DNA of 64,000 nt from Paenibacillus macerans (lineage in GTDB: Bacteria; Bacillota; Bacilli; Paenibacillales; Paenibacillaceae). This document shows positions 15,969 through 24,140 of this stretch, in pieces (position 1 is the first letter of the stretch; every line of letters starts with the position of its first letter). The stretch is taken from assembly GCF_023715465.1 (NCBI RefSeq), contig NZ_JAMBOE010000013.1:1-64000 (forward strand), in the 5' to 3' direction. The position numbers and the translations under genes are program-made. The notes beneath the pieces were generated by a model. It did no database searches. It was not told where the DNA came from and was given only the letters and a program-made list of their open reading frames with translations.

Positions 15969-16942
15969 TAATATTCAACCTTCCACATATATCTGCGAGT
16001 TGTAAGCGGATGCTCTCTTTCCACTGCCAAAGCTTGATTGTAAACCGGGTAAACGTTGTTAAACAGAGAATGGTTGAAGTAATCGACCACAGAGCTGTCG
16101 ATGGTGGACAAGCCCAAATCCTTGGCGTCCAATACTTCCACTCGCTTGGCATAACGGTTCAGGAAATTCAGCGCTCTTTCATCCAGCGGCCGGGTGCTTC
16201 CTTCGGAAATCTGAATGACGAACGGAATCTCGGCATCCGTAATCTCAAACGGCCCGTGGAAAAATTCACCCGAATGAATGCTGGAGGAGTTGATCCACTG
16301 CATTTCCATGAAGATACAGATGCTTTCCATGTAAGCGGCCCCGTAACCGGCTCCGCTGGCCATGGTGTAAATGACGTTATCGTCTTTGTGATTTTTGGCG
16401 AACGCCAGGGCGCGTTTGGCCACGTGTTTGCAAGCGTTTTTAACAATATGATCGATTTTGGCCACACCATCAAGGAATTGATTATAGTGCTCGTATCCCT
16501 CAGTCTGATTCAAGGCTTCTACCGCCGTCAACAGGGCTTTTATGGTTTTTTCTCCAGCGATATCCTTGCCTTCGCCAAAGGTATATTTCACCACATAGTC
16601 CGCGTGCTCCGTAATCGGCGAATCTGTGAGCCAGGTTAACGCAATGACCGGAACACCTGCCTTTTTGCCAATCTCCGCCGCTTTCACCGTCTCCGGCGTA
16701 TTGCCTTTATGCGAGGCTACCACCAGCACCGAGTTTTCGCCAAATGCTTTAGGCGTGTTGTGCACAAACTCATTGCTGTTATACAGCCCTACTTTAATAT
16801 CCTTGGCCTCTTTCTCCAGAAAAGTTTTGGCTGGATAAAAAGCGCCATAAGAACCGCCGCAAGCTACATAATAAACCTGCTTAATCCCTCCGACCTCTTG
16901 TTTCCCCGCCACAATTTCTCCAATAATTTGTTTTATATCCAT
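15968..16942 (-). CDS. frlB: Fructosamine-6-phosphate deglycase (SIS domain)
   Basis: This enzyme splits a 6-phosphofructosamine into glucose-6-phosphate and the free amine or amino acid. The 324 residues contain two SIS domains. Visible landmarks are VYYVACGGSYGAFYPAKTFLE, VLVVASHKGNTPETVKAA, HSGEFFHGPFEI with the glutamate and histidine proposed as catalytic in FrlB/FraB, and the C-terminal HPLTTRRYMWKVEY, very close to Bacillus FrlB. ATG 16942 follows AAGGAGAAG and removes a spurious 29-residue extension. It is the first gene of the operon and is divergent from the GntR regulator. FraB and FrlB cannot be told apart by eye. Confidence 0.92.
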   Translation of the reverse strand: MDIKQIIGEIVAGKQEVGGIKQVYYVACGGSYGAFYPAKTFLEKEAKDIKVGLYNSNEFVHNTPKAFGENSVLVVASHKGNTPETVKAAEIGKKAGVPVIALTWLTDSPITEHADYVVKYTFGEGKDIAGEKTIKALLTAVEALNQTEGYEHYNQFLDGVAKIDHIVKNACKHVAKRALAFAKNHKDDNVIYTMASGAGYGAAYMESICIFMEMQWINSSSIHSGEFFHGPFEITDAEIPFVIQISEGSTRPLDERALNFLNRYAKRVEVLDAKDLGLSTIDSSVVDYFNHSLFNNVYPVYNQALAVEREHPLTTRRYMWKVEY

Positions 16943-16979
16943 TGTCTTCTCCTTGTATGATACATTTAGTTTGTTTTCA

Positions 16980-17130
16980 TTCCTCACCGGTGTATTGTAT
17001 TGGAATGTCTTGATGCGATAATAACACATAACAATACATTAGGCAAGAGCACTTTTCTGCTTTTTTTAGGTTCACAGCTTGTACACATATTGTTATAATA
17101 TAGAGGTAGAGAAATAAAACAATATAATAC
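16980..17130. promoter_or_regulatory. Divergent control region with repeated TGTATTGT-like motifs
   Basis: Between the deglycase and GntR genes lie several related AT-rich motifs: GTGTATTGTATTGG near 16988, TAACAATACATTA near 17030, ATATTGTTATAATATAG near 17088 and AACAATATAATACAAA near 17118. Their repetition in both orientations suggests GntR operators. A promoter for the regulator is visible on the plus strand: TTCACA (17071-17076), 17 bases, TATAAT (17094-17099). One motif overlaps that -10 box. Confidence 0.55.
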
Positions 17131-17152
17131 AAAGTTTTTTGGAGGTAAAATC

Positions 17153-17863
17153 ATGGTCGATCATTCAGAATCCGCGCCTTTATATAAACAGCTGCAAGAT
17201 AAAATTTTGGACTCCATCCATAATGGTACCCTGAAGCCAGGGGACAAACTCCCTACGGAATTGGAGCTCAGCGAAACCAACAATGTGAGCCGGGTTACGG
17301 TCCGCGCCGCTCTCGATTCGCTTACCTCAGACGGGTATTTGGTGCGAATCCCGGGGAAAGGCACCTTTATTACGAAAGAGAAGATCAAGAAAAACGTCAC
17401 GGAGACGATTGGATTCACCGACACATGCAAGCTGCAAAACAAGGTCCCTGGGGCAAAAGTGATCAAGTGCGTGATTGAAGAGGCTACCGCTGCGGATCAG
17501 GAGCATTTGGGTTTAAAACCCGGGGATAAAATCATTAACATCGAAAGAATCAGATATGCCGACGATGTCCCTGTATCTGTGGAATATACCCGGCTTCCTT
17601 CTTCCTTTTCTTTTTTGCTGCAGGAGGATTTAAATCATAAATCACTGTACGAAATTTTAAGAAATAAACACAAAATTACATTTGGCATATCCCGAAAATA
17701 TATCGTGATGGAATACGCTTCCTTCGATGTGGCCACCTACTTAAATATCGAAGAAGGCCATCCTCTGCTGTGTATCAGAAGTACGGTCAGCAGTCCGGAC
17801 GGCCAGAAGATCCATCGTTCCAAACAATTGATCTTGGGGGATAGGTTCGAGTTGATTGTTTGA
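17153..17863 (+). CDS. GntR/HutC-family regulator of the Amadori locus
   Basis: This is a 236-residue repressor with an N-terminal winged helix (APLYKQLQDKILDSIHNGTL, then LPTELELSETNNVSRVTVRAALDSL) and a C-terminal UTRA ligand domain with the usual pattern IINIERIRYADDVPVSVEYTRLP. Such regulators (FrlR, FraR) bind the phosphorylated or free sugar-amine and release the promoter. ATG 17153 follows TTTGGAGG. It is divergent from the deglycase operon and shares a repeat-rich control region with it. The ligand is inferred from context only. Confidence 0.9.
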   Translation: MVDHSESAPLYKQLQDKILDSIHNGTLKPGDKLPTELELSETNNVSRVTVRAALDSLTSDGYLVRIPGKGTFITKEKIKKNVTETIGFTDTCKLQNKVPGAKVIKCVIEEATAADQEHLGLKPGDKIINIERIRYADDVPVSVEYTRLPSSFSFLLQEDLNHKSLYEILRNKHKITFGISRKYIVMEYASFDVATYLNIEEGHPLLCIRSTVSSPDGQKIHRSKQLILGDRFELIV

Positions 17864-17979
17864 TGTTTCCAAATTGGGGCAAAGCATCAGATGCATTATT
17901 TTTCCATGTATTTCTCCGAAATCATCAAGGGATATTATGTTTGATTGCGTACAAAATTGTAATGGATGGAGGAATAAAA

Positions 17980-18198
17980 ATGGCACAGGTTGATACGAAT
18001 ACTCTGAAAAAGGCGGAAGCTGCCGCCTCGATTGCCAAAGATCTCATTGCTCAAGCGATTGAACAATCCGCCGCCAATCAAACGCTTTGCGAAGAAGCTC
18101 TGAAACAAGCTTCCACCGAGATCACGCAAGCTCAATCGATGATCGGCCAGGTCCAATCATCGATTCAGACGGCGCAAATGCAACAGCAATCCAAGTAA
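17980..18198 (+). CDS. Small Ala/Gln-rich helical protein, unknown function
   Basis: ATG 17980 is preceded by GGATGGAGG and opens a 72-residue frame rich in alanine, glutamine and serine, with no predicted membrane segment or signal peptide. The heptad-like spacing of alanine and isoleucine (AAASIAKDLIAQAIEQ, EALKQASTEITQAQSMIGQV) suggests one long amphipathic helix or coiled coil. A longer frame runs back to 17860 but has no ribosome binding site. I do not recognise the family. A good ribosome binding site and clean composition make it likely real. Confidence 0.65.
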   Translation: MAQVDTNTLKKAEAAASIAKDLIAQAIEQSAANQTLCEEALKQASTEITQAQSMIGQVQSSIQTAQMQQQSK

Positions 18199-18277
18199 TA
18201 GCACTATCCCCACATTAGTTTTACTTCTATAACAGCCGACACAGTTTTTTTTGTGACATGCGGATGTGTAAACGGAG

Positions 18278-18310
18278 GCCCCCCTTTAGAAACGATTACC
18301 TAAGGGGGGC
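18278..18310. terminator. Hairpin between convergent genes
   Basis: Arms GCCCCCCTTTAG and CTAAGGGGGGC flank a 10-base loop. It lies just beyond the solute-binding lipoprotein gene on the minus strand and after the small plus-strand gene. No good T run follows on either side, so termination is likely but not certain. Confidence 0.45.
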
Positions 18311-18316
18311 AGTTCG

Positions 18317-19666
18317 TTATCGATTTTTTTGTTTAGCTAATGCTTCATCCAGCAGCGCTTGCCCCGACTTGGAAACATGATCCAGCGCCTCTTCCAAGGA
18401 AATTTCTTTCCGCGCCGCCTTCCTCATCTCCGTGCTGATCAAGGCATTGAACCTTTCCGTGAATGTATCGGGAATTTCGGCTTTCCTACTATAATCGACC
18501 ATCAATGGATGCAGTTTGTAAAAAGCTTGCAGGCGGTTTTCGTTATAGTGGTCCATCCGCGTCAATAAATTGCTGTTAAATACACGCGCTTTTATTGCTG
18601 CATAATCGTCGCTGTTGACATACTTCACGAAATCCCAAGCAGCCTCCAGGTTGGGCGTGCCCGCGCGAATGGCGAAAATTTGCCCCACTTCCATATCCCT
18701 TGAAGATGACCTATCTAACGGATCGACCGGACTCGTTACGGTATCGAACTGAAAGGCTTTGTAGTCCGGAAGTGTTTTGGTCAGACCCGCCAAGACTTGC
18801 ATGAAACCCGCATCATCCAGCTGCATCGCCACGCGGCCCTGCACAAATAAATCATGATCCAGAAAATCCTGCTGCGAGCCGCCGTAAAACGGAGTTTCCG
18901 GCAAATATAAAGCACCGGATTGAGCGCCGTTTATCGCCATGTTCCATACGCTTTCCCAAGAGTCCGTATTTAGGGTTACTTGCATCGTTTTTAGATTGAC
19001 TGCGGATAATCCCTGGGTATTGGCGATCTTTAATACCAAGTCATCGATCGTTTGTACAAACGGAACGCTTAAACCGTAAATGCGATGCTGCTCCCCCCCA
19101 TCCGCAGGAAAGCGCGCAGCCAGATCCAGTATTTCCTGCCAAGTCATATTATCGTGCGGAGGGGTGATTCCATATTGTTTAAACAGGTCCGCGTTATAGT
19201 ACAGAGCCGCATTATAAAACGTCGGGCTAAGCCCGTAGAGTTGTCCGCCCCCCAATTTCTTCAAAAAATCAATGATGGAGCTTTGCATGCCTGACAGCTC
19301 ATAATGATCTGCTTGAATGTAAGGTTCCAGGCTGGTAAGCATTCCTTCCTGGACATAACGCGCATATTCATCCGCCGATAAATAAAGTACATCCGGCTCT
19401 TCAAGCCGAATAAATTCATCCAACGCCTCGCGATAACTTTTCTTCGGCGGAAGAGTGCTCTGGTCCAGGACCGCGACATCCAAATCAACGTCCCCATACT
19501 TACTCAAAAATAAATCGCCGTAATCTTCAAAAAAGCTGCTGTCTCCAAAATACATCACTTTTAAAGATCGCTGCTGCGCCGCTTTTTCCGGCGTTGCGTA
19601 ACAGCCTGCAACGCCCAGGCATAAAACGATGGAGCACAGGAGCGACCATCCTTTTCGTCGAAACAT
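18317..19666 (-). CDS. Extracellular solute-binding lipoprotein (family 1)
   Basis: This 449-residue protein has a lipoprotein signal peptide (LGVAGC at residue 22) and the pattern of carbohydrate ABC binding proteins. Landmarks are EEPDVLYLSADEYARYVQEGMLTSL in conserved pieces, QLYGLSPTFYNAALYYNADLFKQYG, MTWQEILDLAARF and, later, AWDFVKYVNSDDYAAI. No permease or ATPase gene is nearby. It lies 37 bases after the BlaR1-like gene and in the same direction, so it is probably co-transcribed with blaI-blaR1. It could act as a surface sensor or partner for transporters encoded elsewhere. It is intact. Confidence 0.85.
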   Translation of the reverse strand: MFRRKGWSLLCSIVLCLGVAGCYATPEKAAQQRSLKVMYFGDSSFFEDYGDLFLSKYGDVDLDVAVLDQSTLPPKKSYREALDEFIRLEEPDVLYLSADEYARYVQEGMLTSLEPYIQADHYELSGMQSSIIDFLKKLGGGQLYGLSPTFYNAALYYNADLFKQYGITPPHDNMTWQEILDLAARFPADGGEQHRIYGLSVPFVQTIDDLVLKIANTQGLSAVNLKTMQVTLNTDSWESVWNMAINGAQSGALYLPETPFYGGSQQDFLDHDLFVQGRVAMQLDDAGFMQVLAGLTKTLPDYKAFQFDTVTSPVDPLDRSSSRDMEVGQIFAIRAGTPNLEAAWDFVKYVNSDDYAAIKARVFNSNLLTRMDHYNENRLQAFYKLHPLMVDYSRKAEIPDTFTERFNALISTEMRKAARKEISLEEALDHVSKSGQALLDEALAKQKNR

Positions 19667-19703
19667 TTCGCTGCTTGCCTCCTTAACGGAATGAACTACA
19701 AGA

Positions 19704-21341
19704 TTAAATCCGGGAAATTTCCACCGTCAACAGGCCGGCCGGCAACTCCAGGCGATCTGCCAACGTATCGATTATTTCATCGCGAATGGCGGCGGGGTCG
19801 CTGTCGTTTTTGTTTAGAGTCTCGAGCACCAATTTGTCAATCCCGGTCCGTTTATCCTCCAGCTGATCGTAAGACGCAAGGTCCAGTATCGAGCTGGAAG
19901 CGTACACTTTGGCCGTGTACGGGCTCGTTTCGCTCCCGCAACGACTGCTCAGCGGAATGCTCTTCTGGCCGGTGAAAGTAAAAGCGCCGTCCGCCAGTTC
20001 AAAATAAACCGTATCCGTGTATGGAATGCCCTGTTGTTTGTAAATGCCATAGATGTCGGCATCGTTTAACTCGTTGAGCGTACGGTCGAGTTTTACAAGG
20101 TGCAGGTTGCCAACCTCCTTCACCTCCGGGCCTTCCCCCGGTATCAAAGTTTCGCCCGCTGCAGAAGAAGTCTCATCAATCCTATAGGAGGTGCCTTCCA
20201 TGCTGCCGATGCCGGTGATAAATACCATGGAGGACGCCGTACCGGTGGAAATTTCAAGATTGTGCTCGGGACCGGTTGCGGAAGAAGGACCCATCTCGGC
20301 GTGTACGGCAGTGGCTATCACAACCCCGGACACCATGACCGTAACCGCTGAAACTGCCGCGAGAACAGCCGATCGCCGGTTTTTCTGCGTTGCCTTCAAA
20401 ATATGTATCAGCCTGCTTTTCATCCATGCGGCATTATCGCTAAAGCCGGTAAAGATTCCCGCCCTTTGGTTGGCCGCCCGCTCGAGTACATTTAAGATGG
20501 TTTCCCCATAGAAACGCTTCTCGCTTTCGGGCATCCCGCCGACAACCCGTTCGTCGCAGGAGATTTCCATGTAACGGTCAAGGTCTTTTCGCAAAACATA
20601 AACTGCGGGATTAAACCAATGTATCGCATTTGCCAGCAGAGCCAGTGCTTTGATGAATAAATCATGCCGTTTGTAATGAATCAGCTCATGGCGGAAGATC
20701 AGCCGCAGTTCCCGTTCGTCCAGGTCAATTTCCGGTAAAATCAAGACCGCTCGCGGCATTCCGACCAGCATCGGCGTGTGCACCCCGTCATTTGACTGAA
20801 GTAAAACTCTTCCTCGGATCCCCATTTCCCGCTTAACGGTCACAAAGATCTCCAGCGCTCTTCCTTCCACAGGGAGATTGGTGCGGCAAAGTCTAGCGCG
20901 AAACCGCCAGTAAGCCGTGAGCCATCGGCAGCCTGCCGCCGCAAATCCGAGCAGCCAAACGGCCATCAGCCATAAACCTGCTTCGTGAATCCAGACCCTA
21001 AGAGCCGAAAAATCGCCATAATCCGTCAACGCCGGCGCGGAACCGGGTGCCGTTGTCCAAATCCGGCTTTCCGTACCGGCATCCGCTGAGGATATCACGG
21101 ACGGTTGCCGAGGAACGCCGGCCACGGCCGGTTCATTGGGTTCAATGAAGCGCATATACGCCGATCCGCCAAGCACTCCGATGGGCAGAAGCAAAAACAG
21201 GAGTACGACCTTCCTGATGCGGTAGTGCCACTTTCCATCGAACATTTTTTCAGTCAGCGGCTCCATTAGCCGTAGAGCGCCAAACAGCACCGTTCCGGTA
21301 ACCGAAAGGGCCATTATCGTCAAAATCAACGCGTGTCCCAT
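19704..21341 (-). CDS. BlaR1-like M56 membrane peptidase, non-PBP sensor domain
   Basis: This is an integral-membrane zinc peptidase of family M56, the sensor partner of BlaI. The N-terminal part has hydrophobic segments around residues 5-25, 40-60 and 125-145. The peptidase motif FRHELIHYKRHDLF contains HExxH, followed by RYMEISCDERVV with the third zinc ligand region. After another membrane segment (residues about 335-355), the outer C-terminal 190 residues do not resemble the penicillin-binding sensor of classical BlaR1/MecR1: I see no SxxK-SxN-KTG order. The total of 545 residues is normal for many paralogs. The gene follows blaI by 9 bases. The signal sensed is unknown. Confidence 0.85.
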   Translation of the reverse strand: MGHALILTIMALSVTGTVLFGALRLMEPLTEKMFDGKWHYRIRKVVLLFLLLPIGVLGGSAYMRFIEPNEPAVAGVPRQPSVISSADAGTESRIWTTAPGSAPALTDYGDFSALRVWIHEAGLWLMAVWLLGFAAAGCRWLTAYWRFRARLCRTNLPVEGRALEIFVTVKREMGIRGRVLLQSNDGVHTPMLVGMPRAVLILPEIDLDERELRLIFRHELIHYKRHDLFIKALALLANAIHWFNPAVYVLRKDLDRYMEISCDERVVGGMPESEKRFYGETILNVLERAANQRAGIFTGFSDNAAWMKSRLIHILKATQKNRRSAVLAAVSAVTVMVSGVVIATAVHAEMGPSSATGPEHNLEISTGTASSMVFITGIGSMEGTSYRIDETSSAAGETLIPGEGPEVKEVGNLHLVKLDRTLNELNDADIYGIYKQQGIPYTDTVYFELADGAFTFTGQKSIPLSSRCGSETSPYTAKVYASSSILDLASYDQLEDKRTGIDKLVLETLNKNDSDPAAIRDEIIDTLADRLELPAGLLTVEISRI

Positions 21342-21350
21342 CTTTGCTTC

Positions 21351-21722
21351 CTACCTTTCGGAAAACCATCTTTTCAATTCTTCGATCTCCTGCGGCTTAA
21401 TATCGTCGGCATCGTATAAAGCCGCGATAAAGTTTTTGACGGAACCTTTGTGTACCGAATCAAGAAAAGCGCGGGTTTCCAGATGCTTGTATTCTTCCTC
21501 GCTAAGCGCCGGGGTGTAGAAGTTGACCCTTTTTCGCTTTTCCGTCCGCAGCAATCCTTTTTCCGTCAACCGGCTCAAAAAGGTCAAGACAGTGGTCGGT
21601 TTCCAGTCCTTCCGCTTGTTGAGTTCGGCAAGAATTGTTTGGGACGTTACCGGTCCGTCTGCCGCCCATATAACGCGCATTACTTCCGCTTCCGCATCCG
21701 ACATCTTTTGTATGGAATTCAT
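21351..21722 (-). CDS. blaI: BlaI/MecI-family repressor
   Basis: This is a 123-residue winged-helix repressor. It opens with MSDAEAEVMRVIWAADGPVT, then TTVLTFLSRLTEKGLLRTEKRKRVNFYTP, the recognition helix and wing of the family, and ends in the helical dimerisation and cleavage region. ATG 21722 follows AAGGAGAGG; an upstream extension to 21773 is dismissed. It is the first gene of a unit with the M56 peptidase, whose cleavage of the repressor is expected to relieve repression. Two palindromes with TACA/TGTA arms lie upstream, one covering the promoter. Confidence 0.92.
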   Translation of the reverse strand: MNSIQKMSDAEAEVMRVIWAADGPVTSQTILAELNKRKDWKPTTVLTFLSRLTEKGLLRTEKRKRVNFYTPALSEEEYKHLETRAFLDSVHKGSVKNFIAALYDADDIKPQEIEELKRWFSER

Positions 21723-21754
21723 GAAACCTCTCCTTTTATCTCGAATTTCATTTT

Positions 21755-21805
21755 CTACAAGTTGTAGTTTCATTAAATTCTACACCATGTAGAATTTAAA
21801 GTCAA
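21755..21805 (-). promoter_or_regulatory. blaI promoter with two BlaI-type operators
   Basis: On the minus strand TTGACT (complement of 21800-21805), 17 bases, TAGAAT (complement of 21777-21782) makes a good sigma-A promoter. A palindrome with 9-base arms AATTCTACA and TGTAGAATT, 3 bases apart (21776-21796), covers the spacer and -10 box. A second palindrome, CTACAAGTTGTAG (21755-21767), lies just downstream. Both have the TACA/TGTA halves of BlaI-family operators. Confidence 0.75.
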
Positions 21806-21820
21806 TCTAAAATCATTAAA

Positions 21821-21847
21821 TAAGCCGCTCCCGAAAAGGAGCGACTT
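21821..21847 (-). terminator. Hairpin after the methyltransferase gene
   Basis: TAAGCCGCTCC and GGAGCGACTTA pair with one mismatch around a short loop, 35 bases beyond the methyltransferase stop on the minus strand. The following T run is weak. Confidence 0.5.
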
Positions 21848-21881
21848 ATATCGCGACTATTTATTCCTGTTTGTATGTCCG

Positions 21882-22658
21882 CTAATTGGCCTTCTTGACA
21901 GCAACGATGCGCAGCCGGCTGGTGTCAATCATCCACTGGCCTTCCCGCTCAAGGCGCGGCTTAACCTTTTCCTCGATAGCCCGGTAGATCGCCGTTTTGT
22001 CAGCGGGGGTGACGTCCGGGAAGAAATATCCGGCGAAACTGTCCAGCCAGATACGGACGCCCGCATCCCCCTTGAGCGGAGTGGGTCTGTCGAAGTGCTG
22101 CGCGAACATCACGCGGAATCCGGTTTGTTCCAGCAGGCCGGCGTATTCGCCAATGGTGGGATGGTACCACGGATTCCGTCCCGCCCATGCATAACCATAC
22201 GCCTCCAGCGCCTCCTGCATGGCGCCGGTCAGCACGGCGACATTGCCGCTGCCGGCGAATTCGGCGACAAACCGCCCGTCCTCCCGCAGAGCCAGCCAGA
22301 CAGTGCGGGCTACGGCGGGAGCATCCTTGATCCAATGCAATGCCGCATGGGAGAACACCGCGTCAAAGGTGGCATCCGTCCGGTAGTCACAAGCGTTTTC
22401 CACCTGGAAATTCAATTCGGGATACTTCTGCCTGGCCCGCTTTACCATCTCCTCCGACAGGTCAATCCCTATGGGGACCGCTCCGGCGGCGGCGATTTCG
22501 GCCGCCAAGTCCCCGGCCCCGCAGCCTATGTCCAGGATTCGCTCCCCAGGCTGGGGCTGCAGCAAGGATAAAACTCCGGCTCCCGGCTTGGCGGCAAAAT
22601 TATGTTTAGGATCGTAAGATTCCGGACGCCAGCGGTGGATAGAGGGTTCGTTACCCAT
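21882..22658 (-). CDS. Class I SAM-dependent methyltransferase
   Basis: This is a soluble small-molecule methyltransferase of 258 residues. The SAM-binding motif I is ERILDIGCGAGDLAAEIA (near residue 42), followed by VPIGIDLSEEMVKRARQKYP (motif II region) and FDAVFSHAALHWIKD. That last motif, with its HW, and the C-terminal part resemble trans-aconitate 2-methyltransferase and its relatives, but the substrate is not certain. ATG 22658 is preceded by AAAAGGAG; the extension to 22709 is dismissed. It stands alone between the bla unit and the next gene, which is divergent. Confidence 0.85.
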   Translation of the reverse strand: MGNEPSIHRWRPESYDPKHNFAAKPGAGVLSLLQPQPGERILDIGCGAGDLAAEIAAAGAVPIGIDLSEEMVKRARQKYPELNFQVENACDYRTDATFDAVFSHAALHWIKDAPAVARTVWLALREDGRFVAEFAGSGNVAVLTGAMQEALEAYGYAWAGRNPWYHPTIGEYAGLLEQTGFRVMFAQHFDRPTPLKGDAGVRIWLDSFAGYFFPDVTPADKTAIYRAIEEKVKPRLEREGQWMIDTSRLRIVAVKKAN

Positions 22659-22900
22659 AAACTCAGTCTCCTTTTTGACAAGAAGCCCATAACTCCTTGT
22701 GCTGTGCACAGCATATTAGCAAATAATTATAGATATTATATATCCATAATAATTTTAATTCCATCATTTTGTCAATCCATGTTGAAATGATCGATCCGGC
22801 GGCTGAAATAATAAATTGTATATTATGTCACTTTATTGGAATTTTAGGGAGGTTATAATACTTAACAAAGTTTACTTATTTCATATATTGGTGATAAAAA

Positions 22901-23848
22901 ATGGCACATTACTCTAAAGAAACCGCTAAAAAAATTCTGTCTAATGAGATTAGCGTAGAAACTTTGCTGCGTCAGTATCCGGAGTACAAAGAAGTTGTTT
23001 TAAAAGAACTAAGCATCATCAAAACCCAAAATCATTCGAATTTATTCGATGCCATGATTGCAAAATATACGACGAGCGCAAAGCTTGCCAGCAAAAAAAT
23101 AATAAACAGCGGTATGAACGAAAAAACAGTAAATGCTTTTTTGCCTGACATCATCAAGGCGCGATTTGCGATTTACTTGTTGGAACATTTAAGTATTGCC
23201 GCTTCATCTGAAAGCGCAGCCAAGGCAATAAGGTTCAACCTCTGGGATGGAATGATCTTGCAGCGGCTTTTATTCAGGCGAGCTTTCGAAAGAAAACCCG
23301 TTTCCATGGGTTTGTTCCGGTTTTTTTGGAGATTCGTTATAAATAAAAAAATATTAATGCCCCTGGTCAACAAAAAAGGCATTTATTGTTTCTATTCAAG
23401 AGAATTGATTTCACAGCTTTCAAAGATCATTGGAGATAAAAAATGCCTTGAAATTGCCTCCGGTGACGGTACATTAACGAAATTCTTGAACGAAACCGGC
23501 GTCAACTGTAAAGCAACCGACGACTATAGTTGGGAACATTATATTACTTACCCCGACTTTGTAGAAAAAGCCGACGCCCGAACCGCCCTGCATCAATATA
23601 ACCCTCAAGTTGTGCTTTGTTCCTGGCCTGTTCCCAAAAACACCTACGAAAAACATGTTTTCAAAACAAGTTCAGTGGAAATGTACATTGTGATCGGTAC
23701 CAATAACCCGAAACACACAGGAGATTTCGAGTCGTATTATAGAGCCGATGACTTTATTATGGAATTAAGTGAAGAGTTAACCTCTCTCCTCTTACCTCCG
23801 TCTGATGAAAATGCGGTTTATATTTTTCGGAGGCATAAAAATAAATAA
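22901..23848 (+). CDS. AT-rich hypothetical protein with methyltransferase-like core
   Basis: This is a 315-residue protein of unknown role. The middle contains KKCLEIASGDGTLTKFLNETG, which fits a SAM-binding glycine-rich loop, and later VVLCSWPVPKNTYEKHVF, a possible strand 4-5 region. The N-terminal 130 residues are helical and not recognised, and begin with KKILSNEISVETLLRQYPEY. The gene is visibly richer in A and T than its neighbours, and IS remnants start within about 60 bases of its end, so lateral acquisition is likely. GGTGAT precedes ATG 22901. The function beyond a possible methyl transfer is not inferred. Confidence 0.65.
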   Translation: MAHYSKETAKKILSNEISVETLLRQYPEYKEVVLKELSIIKTQNHSNLFDAMIAKYTTSAKLASKKIINSGMNEKTVNAFLPDIIKARFAIYLLEHLSIAASSESAAKAIRFNLWDGMILQRLLFRRAFERKPVSMGLFRFFWRFVINKKILMPLVNKKGIYCFYSRELISQLSKIIGDKKCLEIASGDGTLTKFLNETGVNCKATDDYSWEHYITYPDFVEKADARTALHQYNPQVVLCSWPVPKNTYEKHVFKTSSVEMYIVIGTNNPKHTGDFESYYRADDFIMELSEELTSLLLPPSDENAVYIFRRHKNK

Positions 23849-23889
23849 GGTGTTTTCTTCAAAATTGTTAACATTAGCCGGAGTTGACA

Positions 23890-24140
23890 CTGAATCAGAG
23901 GCTACTTCGTTGATCAAGAGCATAGGAGACCCCTTGTAAAACGTGCCGGTGGCATGATCTCCAAATCGGGAAAGCAACTCGACCGCTTTGCTGCGATTCC
24001 GCTCAAATATGGAAGCATGGAAGCGTCAACGATGAAGAGGGCGCCACGATCCGCCAAGGTCAGCGCATTTACCTTTTGCAGTGTAGCCGTTTCGAGCAGT
24101 GTCACAAATCGACGCCGGGTGAGCGGGCTGTTAAAGGGTT
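23890..24140 (-). pseudogene. Remnant of an IS4-family transposase
   Basis: Minus-strand frames read NSPLTRRRFVTLLETATLQ, then ALTLADRGALFIVDASM, then after a frameshift FERNRSKAVELLSRFGDHAT and GTFYKGSPML. This order matches IS4-type transposases in which the first catalytic D lies in a segment like VDDS, followed by RNRSKKVELL and a piece like KGFRML. Only about 80 codons are left and they are broken, so it is inactive. The front of the same remnant (SPLKWRRFVALLETAT) recurs at the edge of the second IS1595-type repeat, near 44050-44100. Confidence 0.55.
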
